DNA of 64,000 bases from Trichoplax adhaerens (Eukaryota; Placozoa; Uniplacotomia; Trichoplacea; Trichoplacidae), in assembly GCF_000150275.1 (NCBI RefSeq), contig NW_002060945.1, positions 7,392,939 through 7,456,938 on the forward strand, given 5' to 3'. The notes under the pieces were generated by a model that saw only the letters and a program-made list of their open reading frames with translations, had not been told where the DNA came from and made no database searches. Below are positions 24,001 to 36,000 of the stretch, one piece after another. The first letter of the stretch is position 1; each line of letters starts with the position of its first letter. Made by a program: the position numbers and the translations under genes.

Positions 24001-27000
24001 GATTGCAGCAACTTATGGGGTTGGTGGACATTTGTCCCTTGCAATCCTTTTCCTTTTTGCCTCTATTTCAATGCTATCCGCTGTAGGAGAGGGTAAAAGG
24101 TTGGGTAAGATAGGACATGTGGGTCAAGGATGAGATAGGAGGATGCAAGGAAGAAAACGATGATCGACGTAGGCTTAGCCATTCTCCAACCAAAAGAATA
24201 CCATTGCTGTAGGCCATTTCAAGATGGTGTTGTCTTAGAATGGAAAATGTCGATATACCATAGCAAAAAGAGATCTCCATTTGCTGAATGTGCTTCTCCA
24301 CTTCAAGCCTAATACGAGTTGGACCATCCTTCATGCTTGTTTTTGGGCCATTGATGAAAACCCAATGTGTTAGTCGATTCGTATTCCATGATGGCCGCAT
24401 AGCCAGACAAGGATTGATTTGGACATTTGCCTAAGGTAGTGATCCATTTGACTCTAATACAAGTTGGACGACAATCGTTTTTGCTTTCCAAGAATTGAAT
24501 GTAAAAGTGCAACCACACTTGCTTTCATTTTCAATTTGCAATATTATGGCGTAGATAGGCATAAAAGCAAAGCGCTCGCTATCCAAATTGCATTCTCAAT
24601 AGCCAAAGAGATTGATTTTTAGCGTCTACCTTTGACATCAGCGAGTTGATGATGCAATAAATTCAACGATGGACACTACTACGCCATACTTTGATCATCA
24701 TCATGGCTTGCAAGTACACCATTGGCCTTGTTGACTGTTTCTACAACAACTTTATTCAGCTTTTCTGGATGATAATACAGCGCAAGACTTCCTTGTGTCG
24801 AAAGAACATTCATGCTGTGAAATGGCACTAGGGGCAATTTCCCCAATTTAGCCCCCTGCCATGCCTAATGCGTTCTCCTTCTCCTGCTAAGCCACTATAC
24901 CATACTTGTATGACAAGTAATTCATGCTATAAATTGCAATAGAAATGTGTCCAATTTGCCTTTCCAACTCATTCTACTTCATTAAGCACATCATTAGCCT
25001 TGATCCAATATGATTCTTTTTTTTTTATGGCCAAAAATATTCTTGAAATGATTGCAGTCGTAAATTGAACCCTACTGTCAATGAGAAGCCAATGGATGCT
25101 ATCAAGGGGAATGGAGAATTGTCCAATTTCTATTTGTTTTACTACTATCCACGAGTGTCACTGCAAAAAGGAATAGCCCTCCATTTTTCAATGATCAACG
25201 CATCCAACATGGATTGGATGTAGAAGAGTAACTCCAAATTGATCAGATGAAGTTCCTACTCTACTGGTGAAAATCAATCCTTGTACAAATTAATTCTTCA
25301 ATTTCAATGACGATGAGCACCATGGATGGTGGTGGCATTAGCCAAACTGGGACATGATCGATTACAAAATGGATATTAGAACATGTCCATAGTGGAAGAA
25401 AGCAATGGAATAGGATTAGGTTGATTGGGGGGGAATCATCCCTTGTCGAGGATGGAAGTTGAAAGGCAACAATTTGGCGCAAAAAGAATGAGTGATGATG
25501 TATCGACATTTTATTTCAAATTGGACATGGAAAAAAAGGATTAGTTAGACTCTATTTCCTTCTTACAATATACGAGTAGAAAAAGACGAATGATCAATAC
25601 TTGTATCGCTAGCCATTGCATGGAGAAAGGGAGTAAAGAGACGACGATAGGCAAATCTCTCCATATTCATTTCAACTTGTTGTCTTCATGTTGATTTTGT
25701 AATGGAAATTTCCCTCCCCCTTGTTTGGTAAAGCCATTCATTTCTTTCTTGTACAACTATCGCCATGACAGGATAGTCAAAAATAGGCAAGCTATCATCG
25801 ACTACAAGACTACAGTCTATGTTAGAACCAGTTGAACAGACAACGTTGTTGCAATCTTCGTTCTCTTTCTCCGTCGGTTGTTGAAAGAGGGAGACAGCAG
25901 CAATGGCCCTCCATATTGACAGCCAAGGCTATCCGCTCAGTTGAAGAAGAATGCTATTGACTTCAAACAAGGTTATTATTATTTATGAAGGCCAATGGAA
26001 TTATTAATATGCCAATGATTGCTAGTCCATGTTTAGAAATGGCTAAAAAAAACCGAGCATTCTAGTCGGCACATTGTCCTTTTTTCCTTATTCATTAACG
26101 TTGTTTTTCAACGAGGAAAGGTAAAATGGCTATCCCCCCCCCCTATGGAGAAGAAAATGCCTGCCTGAAGAGAAATGATTCAAATCCATGTTGAAAATTA
26201 GTATTGCTTTTGTCGGGCCTTCTTGAGAAGACAGGAAAAGGCAATTGATGAAGATTTGAGTCGATCGATAGAATATTGTCCAATGGGCCATTTTGGTCAT
26301 AGAAAGCGACAATACCGGAAAAGGGGAGTCCATATTCAACTTGACAAAATGAAAGGATTCTCATGCCAGCTACTCTCTTCTTCTTCTTCTCCAAATGCAG
26401 ATGAGATGCACAAGGAGAATGGGAAGAAATAGTGTTGGCTAGTCAAGGTAGCAACTTGAAGGAGAGTTGAACGTTATGATGGTGGAAAGGACAGCGGTCG
26501 ATCAACCGACTGTGGTGATGTAGGCAAATAGGAGGAATAGCAGGAAATGTTGTTCTACTTGTAGAGACTATTGAATTGGATCGCTGCATGAAAGGGGGCA
26601 AGACAAGCAAAAGTTACTTGTCATCATGGTGGAAAATAGGGAGATGCAAGTGTAGAAATGGGTCCAAGACAACATTTGTCAAACGGATAAGGGAAGAGTT
26701 TAATGGTTGTAGCTTAGTGAAGACGAAAACAATTTCTTGCTAACATGCAATCAATCAACAAGACGCACTAAATGGGCTTGAATGATGATTAGAAGCAAGC
26801 ATGGCCATTTTAGCCATAGCCTTGATGAAATGGAGTATTTTATGTCATTTTTCCCCTCCTCTTTCTCTCTTTTTATTGATTTTTTTGATTGATTCATTTT
26901 TGATTGGGGTTTTACGCCAATCTTTTTCCATCATTTGTGAAAGAAGGAGAAAATGAGTTGTTGTTAAAATGACATTTTTGTTGAGCATGGAAGAAAATGG

Positions 27001-30000
27001 ATCAAGTTGGAGAATGGAAAATAAAAAAGAAGAAGAAAGATGACAAATAGATGAATGTTGAAGAAAGAGAGAGAGAGAAAAGAAGATGAAATGATAGCTA
27101 ATCTTTTGCCTACATAGAAATGCTTGTTTCCATGACATTGCTCCACTTGTATACAGCAATACAAGGTTGCAAATTGAATAGCAAAGCTGAAGAATAGACA
27201 AGTAAAATACAACATCAAGATTGATGTTGTATTGCAAGCCATGCAACAAGAGAATGCAAATACAAGAAGAATTTGTTTTAGTCGTTATTAGTAACTTTTC
27301 TCCTCCTTTCCATGACTGTTGAACTATTGTTATCCTAACTATTGTCGTCAATTACGATTGCAATCAAGACAATTAAAAGCAATAGTCTACGCCATCTGAG
27401 TCAATAAATATTATTTGGATAGGGCATAAGTGATGGCTTTTATTTTGGGATCTTTTCTCTTTGCTGGAATGATTTTCCACCAGTCTTGTCTATGCTTGCG
27501 CTATTGTCGCTATAGCGAGTGTTGAAGAGAGAAAGAAGGATGGTTGAATTTTAGGCTAGGGGGAAAAATTAATTTTTTTTCTCCAATGCCAAAGGCAAAC
27601 TACTTTCCTTTTACTGGTACTTGCTTCAACGCCTATCGTCAACGATAGGCATTCAAGTTTGTGTGTGGGTTTTTTTTCTTTCCTACTGTAGTAACGGCGA
27701 GTAATGGAGTCACCAAAATTTTTGATCCAATGCCAAAGGCAAACTACTTTCCTTTTACTAGTACTTGCTTCAACGCCTATCGTTGACGATAGGCGTTCAA
27801 GTTGTGTGTGGTTTTTTTTTCTTTCCTACTCTACTTGTAGTAACGGCGAGTAATGGAGTCACCAAAATCGATTTTACACGGCAATCAAAAAGGGGGAGGA
27901 TTTCAATTGCATTTTATGCTAGGAAGCCGATCAACTCTACTTTGCTTAACCAATCCAATCTGTCCAAGGTAGCAGCCAATGATCAATACTTGTCTCTCCT
28001 CCATTCAAAAAAATCAACATCGTCTACATCAATGCATATGGCTGTCGACTGGATACAAGTTCCATCTTGTACTTGATCGCAAAGCGTCGGATTTGACCGC
28101 TCCAGGAGAAGGAGTAAACTTGAATTTCTTGACCATACTTTCCCCTTATCATCTCGCCATCTTCACTAGACTGAAAAAAACCAGTCTGGGAGACGTGGAA
28201 GATTCTTGATACTATTTCAAGATGGAAAGCTCCATCATGTTGTACAGTATATTCAGCTCATCCATTCAGTCTTACAATGTCACTATTGCATTGGGTAATA
28301 TCGTGCATAGCCTAGCACTATTTTTACCATGGATTTTGTCGTCGTTCTATTTCTTAAAGAGGTAGCTTTGAAACAAAATCATCTCTTTAGCTCATCATTG
28401 ACTTGATCAATTCACTCATTGAGTGGCTTTTTTCTCCATACCCCTATCCTACAAAGTCACATTATTATTCAAGAAATAAGTTAGCCTTGTACAGTGCCTC
28501 CCTAGCGATCACAACAACGGTAATACAGCAATCATCATATCTGTCCAGCAAGAAGAAGAATATCCAGTCCAAGCATAATGTTCCTACACAACTATCTAAC
28601 CTAGCTTTCACAATATTTGCCTACCCATCATATCAACCCAACAAATTAGGATAGATTGATGATCAAGGCAATGTCAATGGATTGTAATTGTAAACTTGCA
28701 ATGTCAATTGGACATCAGCATCATGATGATCCTCATCGCTCCTTTTGGTTATTAGAGAGAAATGAGCGTAATACAATCCTTTTTTTTGCATTTCCTTCCT
28801 ATCCGTTATGATTTACGTCTTCATCAATGAAAAAGTGAAATTGAAAGTGGATTATAGGCACTCGTCTAGCGTACTCTTGATTGAATGGTGAAAAAATAGT
28901 CAACTACAAAGTAAATCCAATGTCCTATACAATTGGATCAACGATGGCATGTTGATCTGATTATCACCATCAATATTGGTCATTAACAATCGGAAAAAAT
29001 ACAGCTTAATAGAATCCATTACCTCCTCTTCTCGCTACAACAGTAACTTGTTCCACTGCTTGAAAAATGGAATAGAAAGTGGATTGTATGCTTGAAATGG
29101 ATCTTTTCACAAATGGACATTGACAGTTTAAAATTGGTATTGTATGAAAGAATCAAACCCAGCCAAGTCTATTAGAAAACGAATCAGGAACAATCTATGC
29201 AATCAAATTGATTCATGATGGGAGAGAGAAAACAGTATAGAATGGTGATGATCATGGGCGAATAATGCAACGATAGTGTAACCTCCCCAATACTTCTGAC
29301 AACCATATCATGCACTTTGGGGCTAAGAACGCAATTTCTTTGGGTTAACCTAAATCATATTACTTGTATCCTTTTTTTGAATGGCGGAACAGGATAGTAA
29401 TTTTATTGATCTTCTGCTTTTGGGGGATAGAATACCTATTGGATATTGTCGAGTAGTATCCATTGCTTCATGTCGCATCCTAACCGGTAGTGAGTGAATA
29501 TGATTTCACTACTTCACTTCATCTTATTCTATCTCTTCTAATTTCACGTCCATCATCATTTCCAATGCGAGAGTGATTTGAAATAGGAAAAATTGCCCTG
29601 TTTTGGGGGGGGGGGGAATACATGGATACTTTAAATTGTTTATAGAGATAAAGTTGTTTAAGAGTCCAAAATTATATGGATAGTGTACTAATCAACTTAT
29701 GGCCGTCATCATGGAAAGGGAGAATGATTGAATTTTGAATAGGGAAATAATCACCCTTTTCTTTTTTATACGTGGATACACTTGAATTCTTCCATAAGAA
29801 AAGATGACTACGAAAGAGTCCCAAAAATGAGTATATTGATTTTAATAATGTCCAAGTAGTTTAACACTTAGTCCATTTATCAAGGGTACACTATCGGATG
29901 ATTTTTGTGGGCAATACATGAAGAATACAAGATAGATCAGGATAGATTGTTGATCCCATCGTGCTTAAGTGATACGGAATAACTTGTGATAGTTCCATAA

Positions 30001-33000
30001 GATCAATTGAATTGCCATTTTCGTCACTGATGGATAGATAGATAGAAAAATACCCTCATTTGGGGGATACGCATAATTGACTTAGTGTGATCGAGTAAAA
30101 GTTATAATGTATTATTCATGTTGTTCTTTATTCGCTAAACATGATTATGACACTATTTTTTGATGGAAAACAATTTTCTCTAATCCAATTTTAGATATTA
30201 GCGATATTTTCTGAAAATGATAAGCAATTAAATGCTTTGAAACAAGCCGCCGAGAAAGGAAATTATAAATTAAACGTTGTACATAGTGAAAGAAGCGCTA
30301 TAGAATATTATCAAGATTATAGACCTCATATTGTATTTGTCGATTTACGCTCCAAAGATGCTTTCAACGGTGAAACGATATGCAAGTAAGTAGCAAAGAA
30401 CATGGATCAACAACTCAAGCTTTCCATTGCTTAACTCAAAGTAGCAACGAGTTGAGTTATCATAGTCTTCATCATATTCCCCCTCCCTCCCCCCCCCCCA
30501 AAAAATGGGTGTAAAAGCGGAAACAAAGTTGTAAAACTAGATAATACAAGTATTCTTATCATCCAAATGCATCATATTATCCTAATGATTTAGTCAATAG
30601 TCAATATATTTGCAATAATGCTATTCTCTTCCAGTGATATCTGATATACGATACTTTGTAGTAGGTTATGCAAGCTCATTATCAGCGCCATTTAATAATA
30701 CGTGTATATTTATATATATCCCTGTGGAACCAACTATAATGGCAGGTTTGAATGTTCGTCTACTGCAGGTAGTTTATACAAAATAGTGCGCGTGTGAAGA
30801 GTGAAAATAAAAAGTACATGCATGAAAAGCAGATGGAAAATACAATTGGTATTTCTTAACTGTTCCATTGGCTAGCTTGTTAGGTTGAATTCAAAATCAA
30901 CATCAGTTATCTTTTTAGTAAGACTACTTTGTTGTTGCGATAAAATAAGCGTTAGCCATGCTCCTAAATTGGACTCTATTCTCTTTCATAGCCAAATAGC
31001 AGAAAAACTCAATCCACTCATATAACATCCATAATAAATAACTTGAGCATTCGACCAAGTCATTGAATTCAAAATCAACATCAGACATCTTTTTAGTAAG
31101 ACTACTTTGAGCAGTTGTTGTTGCGATAAAATAAGCGTTAGCCATGCTTCTAAATTGGACTCTATTCTCTTCAATAGTCAAATAGCAGAAAAACTCAATC
31201 CCACTCATATAACATCCATAATAAATAACTTTAGCATTCGACCAAGTTATGGTTACTATTCAGTTGAATATTCAAAATTTAATAAATTGCTATATCCAAC
31301 TCAACATCAATATGTCCTCTTATTATTGCTTTCTAGAAATGTGAAAGATAAATCGCTATCCAATCAATCAACCATGATTGCCGTTGTTAATCCAAGGTAA
31401 CTTCTATTTGATTACTTACAGCTAAGAATATAACGATCCATTTCTAAATTGGCTATGATACAGTCGTTGCAATAAAATAACCTTGTTGGTCATTTAGAAT
31501 AGAATTGGCTGTTTATTATTATTAGCTAATTGAATTTTATCAAGTGCTTATTTTGCTGTTGCTATGGCAATTCAATGCTATTCTTCAAGTTGAATTATTT
31601 TTAGTTTCCATTTTTGTTAGTTGTTTATTGCATGCAACAAACGACAGTAACAATAGATGCAATGGCTTTTCAAAAATGAAAATGGGCATAACTACTTAGT
31701 ATTAACAATCTTGGTAAAAGATAGTCCATCAATTGATAAAAATGGACAAAAAAAATTCGACCAATGGTCATAATATTTTAATGCTAGTAGTTTTTTTTGA
31801 TTAAACCGATCAATTTGAAATTTATTTCCATTGGTATATCGTCCGTTACTCACCTACATTAATATGATTATGACTAGAGTAATTATTAGTGTAATATTTT
31901 AAAATGATCCAAAAATTTATTCAATAACACATGCTCCTATAATAAATAGAATGAATTGAATTTAGAGAAGGGATAAATTGAACGATTGCAATGATAAAAT
32001 AGAAATAGCAATGTTCACTCTTCATCAAAAAAGACTGCGTTGATATATTATTCATAGAGCTACGATACAAATAGAAATTGATTGAAAATAGATTCAACGT
32101 TGTAGTTAATGAGTAGAGAGATTGTCCTACAGAATAGGAGCTCTACAACCATTAGAATTTTAAAGATAAAAAAAAAGAATTCATTCCTCTAGTGTTGTTG
32201 ATGATGGTCGAATATTAAAATACACGTTAAATTTTATTTTTTTTATCCTTTTCTATATTTTTAGTTCCAAATCCCATCGATTGATTTAATGCATTATTCT
32301 AGCATATGTTAATACAAAAGTGTACATTTAAATCGTTTCATCGTTCAGAAAGGAGATCTCACAAACTTGATTCGCCCTCGAATGCCGCTTAACATGCAAA
32401 TTTTATTCATTTCCGAATAGATTCATTGTCATTCGTTATCGATCAGGAATAGTTGTAATCGAAGGATCATTTATAAGCGATAGAATAAAAATCGAGTTTC
32501 AATTAGGTTATAAAAAATTTTTATAGCTATGTCAAGCCTAGTGTACTGCGGTTCTCCAGCCCGTCACCAATGTTAAGCCCAACGCCGATTTGTACCATAG
32601 GACAACTACCATGTCAATATATTCAATCTTGGCTAATTTTTGCTATTATTTATTGTTCCATTTTTATAGTAATTCTGATAAAGAAGAGCCTAGTATAGCA
32701 CCCTTACTTGCTATGGGATTCAATCGGGTATGATTCGTTGTTGGCTGATTATGTATTACCTCAAGATAATTTTTATTTCATGCTCCTTAAAATGATTAAT
32801 TGATTGATTGATTGATTGATTGATAAAACTGATAAAGTTCAAGATTTACTACTTTCGATACATCATTGATTCTTGAAATATAATTTTAACATCTTTTTTA
32901 TATAGCGATTTGTGGAGAATTTTAATGTGGGTGGATGTTTAAATGAGTTAATAATGCTGGAAGTAAATGATCTTCGGCAGCAAGTAAAAATAAGGTAAGC

Positions 33001-36000
33001 TTAAGAAATAAAAAAATTTTAACGGACTTTATTATACAGTATTCAATTCAATCAACTTATAAAAATTACAGTGTATCCTAATATTACATATCAAATTAGC
33101 ATAACTTATTAAAGTATTGTGATGTATTGAAGTTGGTCGGTCAATGTATAATCCATTTGATGTTACTTTCTTGACCATATTGCTTTTGTCTGTTGTTAAC
33201 ATTTTTGTAATGAATTATTACTATTGATTTGGTACTCGTAGGGAAGCCGATTCACTATTTGCTGCTATCCATAACGCATACGATTCCGTAGAAATTACTA
33301 CAGATCGGTCCCAATTTCAAGTATGTAAAAATTGGCCTTTATATCACTTCTGTTAGAGCGTTTACCAAGATTTTTGCGTAGTTAGTGAAAAAGGTCTTGG
33401 AGAAATTACAGCATGCTACGGTTGAGTAAAGTGAAAGCTACGATATCTTTTTACTTGCAGATGGTACTAGAATATAGCGAAAGTAGCACAAAAATAAAAT
33501 ATATTAGTCATGCCCCATTACTTTGTTACCATGTATCATTTATGCATCCTAGGGATAATGCAGTATTTTCTAATGCAAGTTAAGAAAGTAATAAAAAATG
33601 CATCATCACAATCCTTTAATTATATATATCAGCTGTGTACCGTCAACGCGGTGATGTAATTTATGTCGATAAACATGGACTATCGAGCCATACTTCAACT
33701 CTCTATTAAAAAATTGCTATACCATCGATACCAGTATACGTAATCAATGATTGCAAGCATTCAATGTAAATAACTTATTTTATGTCATCGGCTATGCTTT
33801 ACGTACGCATATTTAATAATGATAAGCATGCATTTTGAATACTGTACTGTGTGCTATATTTATGATTTTAATTCTTGTAAAATTCTTGACTCTGTTAGTA
33901 TGTAAATCCAGCTTTTGAAAGAACAACCGGTTATTGGAGTTCGGAATTAATCGGAAAATTAGATAGCGTCTTGCCAACCAGTGACAAAAATGATCCGGTA
34001 TGTTTAAAATGTTTTTTACTATTGTATTGTTTTTTTATTTCCATAACTCATCTATTATTAAAGTTTGCATCGTATTATACTTGACAAAAGTATTATTAGT
34101 TTCATTAAACTATCGTAAATTATTGACTGCCTAGAACCCTTTTTTAATTTTTATATTCTAAACTTGGCTTGTAAGCGCACTGAGTAAAGTTTCGTTAAGT
34201 GTAATTGATAGTAAAAATGCTTCCAATGTACATTCTCCGCTCCTACTCTAGCTCATATATTACTATTAAAATGAAGCCACCTTTTTTAATTTGTTTATCA
34301 TATCTGTTGTATTTGTTACAAGTAATGCCTTAATTCATTCCTTTTATGACTACGTTACTAGCGATGGCTAAATTAATGTTCAAAGTAGCAGTAAGTTATT
34401 ACCGGGATTGAACATAATAACCGCAATACTATTTGAATAGTTATTATTGTAAATAAAAATATTTAATGTACATTCGATAGATAGGTAGATAGAAAATTAT
34501 CGAGATAATATTGGCGCTACTTTAATAAAAGGCCTATATCAACTTTTTATTATTTCTGTGACATGTTGAATTCTTATATATCATTGAATATGATAATTAG
34601 CTGAATGATGATCATGGTTTTCTTGGCTATTAGGAATTGTTTAATACGATCAAGTCATACGTTAGTAGAGGTAGGACTTGGGAAGGCTCTTACGTTGGCA
34701 AGAGAAAATCTGGCGAAACATATCCACAATTTGTTCGTGTTATACCTATTATTGGTCATGAAGGGTAAGTTCATATACGATTTGTTTTCAATACTGTAGT
34801 AACTACTGTAACTGAATATTCGTTTCTTGTATATCTTTGCGAAATGAGGAATTTTTAACTTTTACCGATAAACTGTAAGACTATTGATAAGTCCCCCCCC
34901 ACACACACACAATACTATCCAGCGTACAGTATTTGGTGACAGAGCTTGCAGACATAAGGCACATCTTCATAAATCAGCAGTTTCTCTGATTAGTAAAATA
35001 CGTAGTGCCAATTGATATTGACCAAATCGCAATAGGTTGTAAAAATAGCTATCCTCTTAAACAGTAATTCAGTACTGAAGATTTTGATTAGAATGACAAT
35101 TAATATACCGCATATTTCTCTGAGGATGGAATTTACTGTATTCAAAGGAAAATACAGACATAAATATCTCTAAAATGCAATTGTATGTCAAATAAACTGC
35201 GATACTTTATGGATAAATCTATAAGATTTCTTAATATATTAATTTTTTTCTTTTCTTTCTTTGCCTTTGGCTCTATAATTTTCTAACGTGGCCTATTTAA
35301 TACTATAATATTCAAGATTTTTAACACATCATGTGACAATTAAAAGAGACATCAGTGAAATGGAGGTAAGTTGTAGTAGATTATTCAAATGATATGATTT
35401 CACTGTAATAGTTAATTCGATAAAGCTTCGAGTTATTAATATCCAGAATCAAGTTGTTACCTCTACTATTTTTATATGAAACAAAAATACGTAATAGTTT
35501 AATATGAAAGCTAAAAGAAAATCACATAGTATGATTTTATGCAATGATATGATAGTACTAGCAATCTAGCTTCAGAGCTGTAACTTGTGAAGTAGGTAGC
35601 CTTTGATATCATAAAGTTTTATTTATAAGCTGAATAATAGCGGATAACAAATTCTATTTATTAGTCTTATTATACTGTAGGTTAATAAAGAAAATGCATA
35701 ATTGTTAATTTAATTTAAACGTCGAATATATAGAAATAAAATCTAAACGTAGATTAATGTTACATTATCGTTGTAGTGATTGAAAAATAGGCTAAGAAAT
35801 TTTTATCGTAGATACATGTTGATATAAGAATATAGCTGAAGTAGAACTGTCTATTCAATGAAATATTCAATTTTTGTTATCTCTAGACTAAATACAAGAA
35901 ATATGTCGAAGAATCAATAAAATCCTATCCCAATGGTAAGCCAATTGCCATTTATCCCTACCCTACATTGATTCAATTGTGGATAATTTACGATATACAT

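Larger units (their letters stand above)
19318..30194 (+). other. Giant intron 2 of PDE8 (about 10.9 kb)
   Basis: This intron separates exon 2 ([12 protein letters not shown]) from exon 3 ([10 protein letters not shown]); human PDE8A is continuous across this point, so no coding exon is missing. The other 24 introns range from 111 to 1273 bases. The sequence looks less AT-rich than the rest of the window, with poly-C or poly-G runs (19172-19185, 26134-26143, 29605-29616), a 30-bp minisatellite, a 144-bp duplication with hairpins, and inverted repeats. Many ORFs of 70-130 codons occur on both strands, but none resembles a known protein and none is supported as a gene. Confidence 0.8.
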
